From assembly GCF_024628725.1 (NCBI RefSeq), contig NZ_CP102410.1, forward strand, positions 1 to 64,000: DNA of 64,000 bases. Reading direction: 5' to 3'. This DNA is from Ruegeria sp. YS9 (GTDB lineage: Bacteria; Pseudomonadota; Alphaproteobacteria; Rhodobacterales; Rhodobacteraceae). The notes under the pieces were generated by a model. It was not told the origin of the DNA. It was given only the letters and a program-made list of their open reading frames with translations, and ran no database searches. The translations under genes and the position numbers were made by a program. Of the stretch, positions 35,485 to 44,278 are shown piece after piece. Within the stretch, counting starts at the first letter, position 1. Each line of letters begins with the position of its first letter.

Positions 35485-36377
35485 AGCGTTATCTCCATGC
35501 CATCCTGGCCTATCGTCCAGCCTTTGGCCCGTGCCCGAGCGTTCTCGGCGCTGTCGGGGCGCAGAACCGGATTGGTGTTGTTCATGTGGATGAACACTTT
35601 CCGGCCGATTTTCATATCGGCGAAACCTGCGATCGATCCATCGGGGCCGTCCATCGACATATGGCCCATGCGCTTGCCCGTTTTCTGACCCAGCCCGGCC
35701 TGCACCATTTCCGTGTCGTGCCAAAGCGTGCCGTCGAAAAACAAAAGATCGGCCTCGTCAAGGCGGGCGCGCAACTCGGGCGTCAATGCGGCACAGCCCG
35801 GTATGTAATACGCCGTCTTCCCCTGCGCGCTCAGTGCCACCCCGACGGTTTGTTCGCCAACCAATTCGGTTTCGACATGTTCCCCTTCAAGATACAGAGG
35901 CACTTTGCCGGGCACCGGGAACAAAGTTGCCTGCAAGCCGGGAACCAGATCGAACGTCTGATTCAACGAGATCGGCGCACGTGTCACGACCGAGGCGTTC
36001 AAGGCGTCGAATATCGGGTTCTGCGCAAGAACATCCTGAATGCTTTGGGTTGCAAACAGCGTAAATGGCTGCATCTCGCGCAGCGTCAGCAAGCCAGCCA
36101 CATGGTCTATGTCGCCATTCGTCACCAGCACCGATTGAATCGGTACCTCTCGTAACCCGGTCGGATACAGGACGGGCGTTTTGCCAAGCTGCGTTCGAAT
36201 ATCCGGAGATGCGTTCAGGATGGCCCAGTTGTGGCCATCGGGTGACACCGCGAGTGATGATTGCGTCTGCGCCGGAATATGTCCGCTTCGGGCCAGATTG
36301 CAGTTTTCACATCCGCAATTCCATTGCGGAAGGCCGCCGCCAGCAGCGGCCCCAAGTATTATTGCGCGCAACGTCAT
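35481..36377 (-). CDS. pqqB: PqqB, metallo-beta-lactamase-fold hydroxylase
   Basis: This 298 aa protein begins with the family motif LGAAAGGGLPQWNCGC and has metal-site residues in TNGDIDHVAGLL. PqqB hydroxylates the crosslinked peptide during PQQ formation. It starts 23 nt after the pqqA stop and overlaps pqqC by 4 nt. Confidence 0.96.
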   Translation of the reverse strand: MTLRAIILGAAAGGGLPQWNCGCENCNLARSGHIPAQTQSSLAVSPDGHNWAILNASPDIRTQLGKTPVLYPTGLREVPIQSVLVTNGDIDHVAGLLTLREMQPFTLFATQSIQDVLAQNPIFDALNASVVTRAPISLNQTFDLVPGLQATLFPVPGKVPLYLEGEHVETELVGEQTVGVALSAQGKTAYYIPGCAALTPELRARLDEADLLFFDGTLWHDTEMVQAGLGQKTGKRMGHMSMDGPDGSIAGFADMKIGRKVFIHMNNTNPVLRPDSAENARARAKGWTIGQDGMEITL

Positions 36378-36400
36378 CTATTGTTGGCGCCTGCGGCTGA

Positions 36401-36502
36401 TCAGATCAGGCCGCCGCCGCGCTCATCGTCATGATCGGGGCCGTACATGTTGATTTCCATGCCGCATTCGATTTCGCGAATAACAGGTCTGTTCCAAGCC
36501 AT
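36401..36502 (-). CDS. pqqA: PqqA, PQQ precursor peptide
   Basis: This 33-residue peptide is the substrate of the pathway. It begins MAWNRPVIREIECGMEINMY; E16 and Y20 (E-x3-Y) are the residues fused to make PQQ. A very strong ribosome site (GGAGGAGGA) lies before the start, fitting high expression of the precursor. The C-terminal tail is acidic then glycine-rich (HDDERGGG) and longer than in many PqqA peptides. It was found by reading upstream of pqqB. Confidence 0.94.
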   Translation of the reverse strand: MAWNRPVIREIECGMEINMYGPDHDDERGGGLI

Positions 36503-36604
36503 ATCAGGGTCCTCCTCCTGGGGTGTGCTGATATTCAATGTGGCAGGACTTGCCGGTTGGCGCGACTCTTAATTAATAAGTATGAATTAGACTTTGGTCG
36601 GTAC

Positions 36605-37288
36605 TCAGGTGTCATCCGACAACGGGGCGACCCCCTGTATGCAAAACCCCTGGTTGCGTATGGTTTTGATTTCAAACCCAAAATCATCCAATCCCAATTT
36701 CTTTCTCAGATATCCGATGTAGACGTCCACCACGTTTTCGTTACTGGACCCGTCCTGTGACCAGAGCGTGTCAAACAGCTCTCCTCGGGATATTGGCGAT
36801 CCGGCCTTGCTGTTGAGCAGCGTGAGCAGTTCGAATTCACGTTCGGTGAGAGCAATGCTTGTCTCGCGGATTGAAAGTGTTCTGTCCCGCGACGACAGGC
36901 GCGCGGGGTCCGGGCGCTGAGAGAGCACGCGTTGTTCCTGTACTTGCAACCGGGCGACAAGCTCATCAAAGCTGAACGGCTTCACGACATAATCATCGGC
37001 CCCGGCTTCCAGCCCGGCGGCGCGGTGATCGACATCAGAGAGGGCCGACAACATCAGGATCGGGATTCCGACCCCGGCACGGCGCGCGGCCCGGACCAGT
37101 TCGACACCGCTATCCGTTCCCAGCATCACATCTACAATCGCACCTGAGAATGCACCACTTTTCAACCGCTCCAACCCTTGGTCGGCGCGGTTTTCAGCCT
37201 CGGCTGAGTAGCCGTGCAGCGAAAGGCCCCGGACAAGGGCCGACGTGATTCTGGGGTCGTCATCTATGATCAGCAGTCTGGAGACCAT
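36605..37288 (-). CDS. OmpR-family response regulator
   Basis: This 227 aa regulator has a receiver domain (IIDDD acidic triad at the start, phospho-Asp in AIVDVMLG, K in VVKPF) and a winged-helix DNA-binding domain (LTEREFELLTLLNSKAGSPI). It lies 3 nt after its kinase gene and 102 nt upstream of pqqA on the same strand, so it may control pqqA and the transporter genes. Probable ligands are unknown. Confidence 0.88.
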   Translation of the reverse strand: MVSRLLIIDDDPRITSALVRGLSLHGYSAEAENRADQGLERLKSGAFSGAIVDVMLGTDSGVELVRAARRAGVGIPILMLSALSDVDHRAAGLEAGADDYVVKPFSFDELVARLQVQEQRVLSQRPDPARLSSRDRTLSIRETSIALTEREFELLTLLNSKAGSPISRGELFDTLWSQDGSSNENVVDVYIGYLRKKLGLDDFGFEIKTIRNQGFCIQGVAPLSDDT

Positions 37289-37291
37289 TTT

Positions 37292-38893
37292 CTATGCCTC
37301 TGCCAGCGGTAATCGAATGCAGACATTTGTACCGGCATTTGACCCCAGGGCGTTTTCACGTGGAACCGGGCTTGCAACCGAAATGGTTCCTTCATGGGCC
37401 TCGACGACCCACCTTGCCAGCGCCAGCCCGACACCGAAACCCTGACTGTTTGCCGCCCCTCCCTGAACAAACCGCTCGAAGATCCGGGTTTGGGCGCCGT
37501 GGGGAATTCCGGGGCCGTTATCCGTCAGCTGTATTTGAACGTCACCGTCAACCGATTGACCCGACAGCAGCAACGCCTTCCCGTCCCGCGCATGTCGGAT
37601 CGCGTTGCGTATCAGACTGAGCAGGACCTGACGTATCCAGTTCAGGTCACAGTGTAACGCACAATCCGGGAAGTCGCCCGTTTCAAGCTGCATGTCGGCG
37701 CCGTCGATTTCAGGTTGAATGTCGCTCACAACTGTTTGCATCAGATCGCATAGTGCAACTTTGGTTGGTTCCAGAGCCAGCTCACCGGTTTCGGATCGGG
37801 CGACGCGCAGCAAATCATCGATTCTCTGGTTCAGTTTTGCGGCGCTGCTTTCGATCGTTGCCAACGTCTCTGGTGCGGTCTGAATATCCCTCTGGCCTAT
37901 CTGAGCTTCCATCATGATGACGGTCAGCGGTGTGCGCAGTTCGTGGCTGACATCAGCAAAAAAGCGGCGCCGGTTTTCGTCGATCTTGGACAGGGATTCA
38001 TTTGCAGCGCTCAGTTCCCGGGTTCGCTGGGCAATGGTCTCGTTCAACCGGGTCCATTCTGCGTCAACCTCGGCCTGGCGTTTTCTCAATGCAGCCGCCA
38101 TTCGGTTGGTCTCGCCATATAACTGGCCGATCTCGTCATTGCGGGTTTGCGGCAGAGAAACTGCGAATTCGGATTGGCCGACCTGAACCGCCGCATTGCG
38201 CAGCCGATCCAGACGAGAGAACTGCGGCCGCACCAGACCAAAGTAGAACCACGCCGTGCTGAGCAAGGCGAACAGTGCCAGTGTCAGTGCCACCCAGGTC
38301 AGAACCCAGCGGGTCCTTTCGATCCCGGCCAATACGGAATTTCGAAACAGAACCTCGGTATTCACCGCCTGGCTGAGCAGAGGATCAAACGCCGACGCAA
38401 ACGAGTCGACATAGGCGCGCAGCTGGGCCTGATCGGCTTCTGCGTCGGCTAGCCCTTCCAGCGTGCTGGCCAGCAGCGCCTCCATTCTGGCCAGACCCAG
38501 GGATTGGGTTCCGTAACGCGATTGTTCGTCTAGCCCCAGAGATCGAACCGCGGCCACGGCATCTTCCACATCAGAGCGAAGCTGTAGAAACGTTGTCGCA
38601 ATCTGGTCTCGGATCGGGGACAGGCGATCAAGTCGAGACTCGACTGTTTGGCCGGTCTGTATCGACTCGGTTGCGATCACAAGGAATGTGGCGGCCTGGG
38701 TCGACAGAGCGGCATAGCGTGCCATACGGGTTTCTGACGCCAGCGCGGTTTCCAGACGGCTGGCGACGTTCTGCATCCCGAAATAAAGGGTCGCGGCCGC
38801 CAGCAGCGTGCCGGATCCAAGCACCACGGCGCCAAGGCCCAACCGGGTTTTCAGAAGCAGACTGCGCTTTGCGCTTTGGGGCGCGGCCGTCAT
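37292..38893 (-). CDS. Membrane sensor histidine kinase
   Basis: This 533 aa kinase has an N-terminal membrane helix (about residues 15-38), a helical periplasmic sensing region of about 150 residues, a second membrane helix (about 198-220), HAMP, a coiled coil, HisKA (FFADVSHELRTPL), and HATPase (NAIRHA, DNGPGIPH, GFGVGLALA). It overlaps the PedC-like permease gene by 4 nt and precedes the regulator, so transporter and two-component system are one operon. Confidence 0.87.
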   Translation of the reverse strand: MTAAPQSAKRSLLLKTRLGLGAVVLGSGTLLAAATLYFGMQNVASRLETALASETRMARYAALSTQAATFLVIATESIQTGQTVESRLDRLSPIRDQIATTFLQLRSDVEDAVAAVRSLGLDEQSRYGTQSLGLARMEALLASTLEGLADAEADQAQLRAYVDSFASAFDPLLSQAVNTEVLFRNSVLAGIERTRWVLTWVALTLALFALLSTAWFYFGLVRPQFSRLDRLRNAAVQVGQSEFAVSLPQTRNDEIGQLYGETNRMAAALRKRQAEVDAEWTRLNETIAQRTRELSAANESLSKIDENRRRFFADVSHELRTPLTVIMMEAQIGQRDIQTAPETLATIESSAAKLNQRIDDLLRVARSETGELALEPTKVALCDLMQTVVSDIQPEIDGADMQLETGDFPDCALHCDLNWIRQVLLSLIRNAIRHARDGKALLLSGQSVDGDVQIQLTDNGPGIPHGAQTRIFERFVQGGAANSQGFGVGLALARWVVEAHEGTISVASPVPRENALGSNAGTNVCIRLPLAEA

Positions 38894-39681
38894 GATTTCC
38901 GCCTCATCAGGCCTCGAGCCGGATCATACCCCCAAACGGCGATCGCACTCAGTATCGCGGTTGACGCCAGAACCCACAGCAGGGCCCCCCAGTTGATCTG
39001 CAAGTAAAGCAGAAACCGGATCAACTCGACCACATGCGTGAAAGGATTGAGCGCACAGATATCACGCAGCAACGGCGAGCTTTCAGCCATTTTCCACAGC
39101 GGATAGAGGGCGGAGGACAGGAAGAACATCGGGAAGATGACAAAGTTCATCACCCCGGCGAAATTCTCCAGCTGCCTGATGAAACTGGACAGCACCAACC
39201 CCAGCGCGCCCAGCATCAGACCGCCCAGAACCAATCCCGGAAGAACAGCGACATATCCGGGCAACGGCAGGACTATGCCGAACAATGCGGCCAGTGCGAG
39301 AAACGTATAGACTTGCAGGATGGATATCGCGGTTGATCCCAGCAGACGGCAGAACAACAGCCACCAGCGTGGGAACGAGCTGGTCAGCAGCAGGCGCATC
39401 GAGCCCATCTCGCGGTCATAGACAAGGCTGAGCGAGCTTTGCATCCCATTGAACAACAGAACCATCGCGCACAGGCCGGGGACGATATAGGTCTCGTAAG
39501 TGATATAGGTCTGATAGGGTGGAATGATCGACAGGCCGAGGGCCGCACGAAACCCTGCTGCGAAGATCAAAAGCCAGACCATTGGCCGGACCAGAGCTGC
39601 GAGAAATCGTTCGCGTTGATGGATGAAACGCAGAAACTCGCGTCCGATGATGGCGCGGGCGACTCCCAGGAAACCGTTCAT
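38890..39681 (-). CDS. ABC-2 type permease, PedC-like
   Basis: This 263 aa inner-membrane protein has six hydrophobic segments and the ABC-2 pattern (YETYIVPGLCAMVLLFNGMQ, PLWKMAESSPLLRDICALNP). It matches the permease of the PQQ-dependent alcohol dehydrogenase system transporter (PedC of Pseudomonas putida phenylethanol oxidation). The start at 39681 overlaps the ATPase stop (ATGA). Confidence 0.85.
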   Translation of the reverse strand: MNGFLGVARAIIGREFLRFIHQRERFLAALVRPMVWLLIFAAGFRAALGLSIIPPYQTYITYETYIVPGLCAMVLLFNGMQSSLSLVYDREMGSMRLLLTSSFPRWWLLFCRLLGSTAISILQVYTFLALAALFGIVLPLPGYVAVLPGLVLGGLMLGALGLVLSSFIRQLENFAGVMNFVIFPMFFLSSALYPLWKMAESSPLLRDICALNPFTHVVELIRFLLYLQINWGALLWVLASTAILSAIAVWGYDPARGLMRRKS

Positions 39682-40424
39682 GTCGGGACCTCGGTTCGGG
39701 ACAGGAACCAATCGGACAATTTTTGATCCCCCCGCAGGCGGCCCACCTGCCCACTGGCAAGAATCTGACCGCGATGAAGAACCAGCAGCTGGTCGTCGTC
39801 GCGCATTTCATCTGTCAGATGCGTGGCCCACAAGATGCACAGCCCCTGTTCCGCCAGGTCGTGCACATGGTCGGTTATCGCGTGCCGTGCCGCGGCATCA
39901 AGCCCAACGGTCGGCTCGTCCAACAGCAACACCGAAGGGTCGTGCAGCAGGGCACGCGCCAGCTCCATCCGGCGGCGATGACCGCCATTGAGATCGCGTA
40001 CACGTTCCCCGGCACGTTCCCGCATGTTCAGCTGATCCAGCGCCGCGTCGATACGGCCAGGGACCTCGGATCGTGGTAGCCCATGCAGAGCTGCGAAATA
40101 GGACATGTTCTGGCGCACCGTCAAACCCAGATCCAGTGTCGGTTGCTGAAAGACCACGCCAAGCTTTGCCAGCGCCTTGCGCGGGGATTGGCGCAGATCA
40201 TGGCCTGCGACCGTGATTTCACCGTCCGGCGCCACAAGCAATCGCGTGAGCAACGACACCAGTGTCGATTTCCCGGCCCCATTCGGACCGAGCAGACCGC
40301 AGAACGTCCCCGCCGACACGTCAAAAGAGACAGCATCCAAAGCCGTCTTGGCGCCATAATGAAAGCTCAGGTCGCGTACGGCGAGACCAGGATCGGTTTC
40401 CGCCGAGGGGCGCGCGTCTGACAT
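39678..40424 (-). CDS. ABC transporter ATPase, PedB-like
   Basis: This 248 aa ATPase has Walker A GPNGAGKST, a divergent signature (LNGGHRRRMELA), Walker B VLLLDEPTVGLD and switch H (ATHLTDE). It matches the ATP-binding subunit of the PQQ-dependent alcohol dehydrogenase system. GGAGGAAGA before ATG 40424 fixes the start. It heads the operon that runs through the permease, kinase and response regulator. Substrate and direction of transport are unknown; ABC-2 permeases are usually exporters. Confidence 0.85.
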   Translation of the reverse strand: MSDARPSAETDPGLAVRDLSFHYGAKTALDAVSFDVSAGTFCGLLGPNGAGKSTLVSLLTRLLVAPDGEITVAGHDLRQSPRKALAKLGVVFQQPTLDLGLTVRQNMSYFAALHGLPRSEVPGRIDAALDQLNMRERAGERVRDLNGGHRRRMELARALLHDPSVLLLDEPTVGLDAAARHAITDHVHDLAEQGLCILWATHLTDEMRDDDQLLVLHRGQILASGQVGRLRGDQKLSDWFLSRTEVPT

Positions 40425-40644
40425 TCTTCCTCCGTCCCGAACCATGGTTCTTGACAGCAGCTTGCATCGTCGGGCCGCGTTTCTCAACCTTCCAGTCCGA
40501 GGCTGGACCACGACTTAAGTATGTGAAGGTTCACGGATTTGATGGGATTGTCCGAAGGATCCGTCGCCAAGTTCGGCCAGCCAGGATTGTCCGGGGACGG
40601 CGGGCCTGATTGGCGGGAACAACCCGTTTTGCGGTCACCGCTCT

Positions 40645-41529
40645 TCAGTTTGCATTCAGCAAAAACGATCTGAACTCTTTGAAGGCGGGGGATCTGCTGA
40701 ATGAGGGTGTGAATTTGGCCACCATTGCGCGGGGCAGCTTCAACGAGGCCGAAAACGGGCGAACCAGGTCGCCATTGTCCAGCAAGTTCTGAACCAGAAC
40801 TTCGTGCGCCATCAACACGCCGCCGCCATGACGCGCCTCCTCCAGCGCGACGGAATACAACGAGTGCACGGTTCCCGTCTTCGGTACACGTGGGCCATCT
40901 GGTTGGCTGTTCAGCCAATTGTCCCAATCATCTGCCCATGCCCCGTCATGGAGAAGTGTTTCCTTCGAAAGATCCGAAACAGAATTCAATCTGTTCGCGA
41001 CCGAAGGGGCGCAAACCGGGAAAATCACATCTTCGGCTATTTTGATTTCGTTGATGCCGATCGGTTCACCGGAAAAAAACAAAGTCATGTCAAATGGTTC
41101 GCGCGCAAGGTTTGGCGGCGTTTCAAGGGCCACGACAGACACGGACAAATCCGGGGCAATTCGCCTAAGCGTTCCAAGCCGCGGGGCCAGCCACAACTGC
41201 GCGATCGATGGCAACGCAGCAACTTTGACCTTCCGAGGCAAGGCCTTGCTTCGAAGTTCCTGCACGGCCATTCCCAATTGATCAAACGCCTGGGTGAACC
41301 CGGGCAAAAGCTCTTCGGCAAGCGCCGTCATCTCGACCCCTCGGGCATTTCGAACAAAAAGTTGGGTGCCGGCCCAGGCTTCCAGGGTCTTGACGTGCTG
41401 AGTTATCGCGCCCGGAGTAACGGATAGCTCGTCTGCCGCCGCGGCAAAACTGCCCAGCCGAGCCGCTGCTTCAAATGCTCGGAGGGCATTGAGATGTGGA
41501 CCTTTCGGGCGACGAGGAGAAAGTGACAT
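40645..41529 (-). CDS. LysR-family regulator (GcvA-like)
   Basis: This 294 aa regulator has an N-terminal winged HTH (LNALRAFEAAARLGSFAAAADELSV) followed by a ligand-binding domain, with the HVKTLEAWAG and LFVRNARGVEMT segments of the GcvA-like subgroup. The start at 41529 excludes a poor upstream extension to 41649. It is divergent from the SHMT-like gene (108-bp gap), which it probably controls. Confidence 0.87.
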   Translation of the reverse strand: MSLSPRRPKGPHLNALRAFEAAARLGSFAAAADELSVTPGAITQHVKTLEAWAGTQLFVRNARGVEMTALAEELLPGFTQAFDQLGMAVQELRSKALPRKVKVAALPSIAQLWLAPRLGTLRRIAPDLSVSVVALETPPNLAREPFDMTLFFSGEPIGINEIKIAEDVIFPVCAPSVANRLNSVSDLSKETLLHDGAWADDWDNWLNSQPDGPRVPKTGTVHSLYSVALEEARHGGGVLMAHEVLVQNLLDNGDLVRPFSASLKLPRAMVAKFTPSFSRSPAFKEFRSFLLNAN

Positions 41530-41637
41530 CACTTGAGCCTTAGTTTTTCTGCGGCAAATAAATAGCAATACTGATTTGCTTCGGCCAGTGGAACTCTGAA
41601 ATTCTGGAGAAAACGTAATCGCATCGGAGGAGCCCGG

Positions 41638-42903
41638 ATGTCGCGGCACTTTGAAAACTCAGTCGGGATGACCGACCCCGTGGTCGCAGAAGCTCTTGCA
41701 AACGAGAAAAAGCGTCAGCAGCATCAAATTGAGCTGATCGCGTCCGAAAACATCGTCAGCCGCGCGGTTTTGGATGCCCTCGGACATGAAATGACCAACA
41801 AGACGCTTGAGGGATACCCGGGAAACCGGTTCCACGGGGGTGGTCAGTTCGTCGACGTCGTCGAGCAGGCGGCAATCGACCGCGCCAAGGAACTGTTCGG
41901 GTGCGACTATGCCAACGTTCAGCCTCATTCCGGCAGCCAGGCGAACCTTGCTGTTTTCTTTCTGCTGCTCAAGCCGGGCGACAGGGTCTTGTCGCTGGAT
42001 CTGGCCGCCGGCGGTCACCTGAGTCACGGTCTGAAGGCCAACCTGTCGGGGCGCTGGTTCGAACCGCATCATTATGGTGTCGATGCCGAATCCGAGGTCA
42101 TTGACTGCGATGCGCTGGAAAAACTGGCCGAGGAAATCCAGCCAAAGCTGCTGATTGCGGGTGGGTCTGCCTATCCGCGCGAAATCGAGTTCGAGCGCAT
42201 GGGACAAATTGCCAGGAAGGTCGGCGCGCATTTTCACGTGGATATGGCTCATATTGCCGGGCTGGTCGCCGCGGGCGTGCACCCTTCGCCTTTTCCGCAC
42301 GCGGACATTGTGACGTGCACCACGACAAAAACACTGCGTGGTCCTCGTGGCGGGCTGATCCTCACCAACAACAAGGACTGGTTCAAGACGCTGCAATCTG
42401 CGGTTTTCCCCGGCGTTCAGGGCTCGATCCACAGCCAGGTTCTGGCGGCCAAAGCGGTTTGCCTTGCCGAAGCGCTTACGGATGAATTCAAGGACTACGG
42501 CGCGCAGGTCAAAGCCAACGCCGCCAAACTTGCAGAAACCTTGCAGTCCCGGGGGTTGCGTATCGTGTCCGGAGGTACTGACACGCATCTGGTGCTCGTG
42601 GACCTCAGCCCCAAGGGTATCACAGGCAAACGTGCCGAGGTCGTTCTGGAAAAGGCCAATATTACGACCAACAAAAACGCGATTCCCAATGACAGCACGC
42701 GACCGCCGGAATGGGTTGGATTGCGCTTGGGCGTGAGCGCGGCAACGACCCGCGGAATGAAAGAAGCCGAGTTCGACCAGTTGGCAAACGTCATTGCGGA
42801 TTTGATCGAAGCTGAGGCCGGGGATGATACCGGCGCGACCATTCTGCGCTGCAAAGCTTCGGTCGCCGCGTTGTGCAAATCGTTCCCCATCTACCCGGCG
42901 TAG
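41638..42903 (+). CDS. Serine hydroxymethyltransferase family enzyme, probably alpha-methylserine type
   Basis: This 421 aa PLP enzyme has the full SHMT fold: HSGSQAN, DLAAGGHLSHG, VDMAHIAGLVAAG and the PLP lysine K231 (TTTKTLRGPRGG). Several positions differ from ordinary GlyA as I recall it: T56 replaces the active-site tyrosine (NKTLEGYPG rather than NKYAEGYPG), FH (65-66) replaces YY, and T230 replaces the histidine before the lysine. Tyr-to-Thr at this site is known to open the pocket for D-alanine and alpha-methylserine. It stands with its own LysR regulator and no glycine-cleavage genes. An ordinary SHMT role is the alternative. Confidence 0.8.
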   Translation: MSRHFENSVGMTDPVVAEALANEKKRQQHQIELIASENIVSRAVLDALGHEMTNKTLEGYPGNRFHGGGQFVDVVEQAAIDRAKELFGCDYANVQPHSGSQANLAVFFLLLKPGDRVLSLDLAAGGHLSHGLKANLSGRWFEPHHYGVDAESEVIDCDALEKLAEEIQPKLLIAGGSAYPREIEFERMGQIARKVGAHFHVDMAHIAGLVAAGVHPSPFPHADIVTCTTTKTLRGPRGGLILTNNKDWFKTLQSAVFPGVQGSIHSQVLAAKAVCLAEALTDEFKDYGAQVKANAAKLAETLQSRGLRIVSGGTDTHLVLVDLSPKGITGKRAEVVLEKANITTNKNAIPNDSTRPPEWVGLRLGVSAATTRGMKEAEFDQLANVIADLIEAEAGDDTGATILRCKASVAALCKSFPIYPA

Positions 42904-43016
42904 TCACTGCGTGCCCGGTGGCAGGGTCCATTGACCGCTCTGGACCACTGGTGTGAGGGTGTCACCGCGGCGGCCATGGCTACGCGTGCCTGATCGGGTG
43001 TTTGGGCTGTACCCTG

Positions 43017-43032
43017 TTTGCAAATTTTGGCA
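43017..43032. promoter_or_regulatory. DeoR-regulator operator candidate, copy 1 (before deoR gene)
   Basis: TTTGCAAATTTTGGCA lies 34 nt upstream of the DeoR-family gene. Its exact reverse complement occurs once more, at 43842-43857, just after the gene. Paired copies flanking a regulator gene suggest an autoregulatory operator; this is inference. Confidence 0.6.
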
Positions 43033-43065
43033 TATTCGTGCAGTCCGAAGCCAAAGGGCCGGCCA

Positions 43066-43821
43066 ATGCTCGCACCCGAACGCCACGCCATTATACTGGA
43101 AGAAGTCTCGCGCCAGCCTGCGGTCTCGATCCGCTCGCTGACTGAACGGCTTGGTGTATCCCGGGAAACCGTGCGCAAGGATATTGAACAGTTGGCGCTG
43201 GAGAACAAGCTTCATCAGGTGCGGGGCGGCGCGACCAGTATTCGCAGGCGGGAACCTCCGATGGCCGACCGGGCTCAAACCAACCCGCAAGGCAAAGAGC
43301 GGATCGGAGCCTATGTGGCAAGCGTGATCCCGGACGGGGCCAGCGTGATAATCGACAGTGGGTCAACGACAGTGGCGGCGGCGCAGGCTCTGGCGGCTGT
43401 GCGGCAAAACCTTACCATATATACCAATGATTTGACGATTGCATCAGTGTTGGCGTCGGCGGCCGCCGAAGTCACGATGCTGGGCGGGCGGCTGGATTTT
43501 TCAGTGAATGCCACATTGGGTTTGGACACGCTCGACCACCTGTCGCGATACAATGCGGAATATGCGTTGATCGGGGTCGGCGGTGTGAGCTCTCGGGCAT
43601 TGTTTACGGACTTCTCGCTGGAAGGCGCCAACCTGCGTCATATGATGATGCAGCGGGCGCAGCGGCCGCTGATCCTGGCTGATGGCAGCAAGTTCGACGT
43701 GGTTGGTCCGATCGTGATGAAACCGCTGCCGGTGAAAGCGACATTGGTGGTGGATGAGGAGTTGCCAGACAGCATAGCTGGCGCGCTGCAAAGCCAACCC
43801 GTGGATATTGTGAAGGCATAA
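43066..43821 (+). CDS. DeoR-family transcriptional regulator
   Basis: This 251 aa regulator has the DeoR HTH (ERHAIILEEVSRQPAVSIRSLTERLGVSRETVRKDI region, residues 6-41) and a sugar-isomerase-like sensor domain (IDSGSTTVAAAQAL, IGVGGVSS, ILADGSKFD). Ligands are usually phosphorylated metabolites. The start at 43066 gives the family N-terminus. The gene is bracketed by two copies of a 16-bp motif. The next downstream gene is a decayed FAD oxidoreductase, so its main target may have been lost. Confidence 0.86.
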   Translation: MLAPERHAIILEEVSRQPAVSIRSLTERLGVSRETVRKDIEQLALENKLHQVRGGATSIRRREPPMADRAQTNPQGKERIGAYVASVIPDGASVIIDSGSTTVAAAQALAAVRQNLTIYTNDLTIASVLASAAAEVTMLGGRLDFSVNATLGLDTLDHLSRYNAEYALIGVGGVSSRALFTDFSLEGANLRHMMMQRAQRPLILADGSKFDVVGPIVMKPLPVKATLVVDEELPDSIAGALQSQPVDIVKA

Positions 43822-43841
43822 CGCAAAAACAGGAAAACAAT

Positions 43842-43857
43842 TGCCAAAATTTGCAAA
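43842..43857. promoter_or_regulatory. DeoR-regulator operator candidate, copy 2 (before the pseudogene)
   Basis: TGCCAAAATTTGCAAA is the exact reverse complement of 43017-43032. It sits 50 nt upstream of the pseudogene start at 43908, as an operator for that gene would. Confidence 0.6.
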
Positions 43858-43907
43858 GTGCAAATAGGGTGAAGGGAAATCCGAATCCCTGAGTACGGAG
43901 CGAGCCG

Positions 43908-44241
43908 ATGGCTGATACCAGACTTCCACGCTGCGCGACATGTCATTGTCGGAGGCGGCATCATTGGCTGCGCGGTTGCGTATCATCAGACCGGAAAGGG
44001 GCATCGCGACGTGCTGCTTTTTGAGCATGGGCAACTGAGCCGTGGCATCACATGGTGTGCGGCTGGTCTGGTTGGCCAATTGTGCAGCCAGCCCGCGATG
44101 ACCAACCTGATCCGCCGCTCGCCGGGGTTGCATTGCCCAGCGGGTTTGAGCCCCCTAAACCGTTGCCGCCGCAATACAGGTCAAGCTTTGGTCGAGCCGC
44201 TGCATGCGCGCGCAAAAAGCGCTCTGAAAGCCGAATTGTGA
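43908..44241 (+). pseudogene. Remnant of an FAD-dependent oxidoreductase (dimethylglycine/sarcosine dehydrogenase-like)
   Basis: Reading from 43933, the frame encodes RHVIVGGGIIGCAVAYH, the FAD-binding dinucleotide motif, followed by LSRGITWCAAGLVGQL, a signature of dimethylglycine/sarcosine dehydrogenase-type enzymes (normally about 800 aa). An ATG at 43908 (MADTRLPR) is one base out of frame with this, so a frameshift lies near 43932. Similarity stops at about 44125 (LIRRSP); the frame then runs to TGA 44241 in unrelated sequence. The gene has therefore lost more than 90% of its length. Its intact upstream operator suggests recent decay. Confidence 0.8.
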
Positions 44242-44278
44242 CGCAAGACAAGTTTTCAGCTCAATTCGTCGGGCCACA

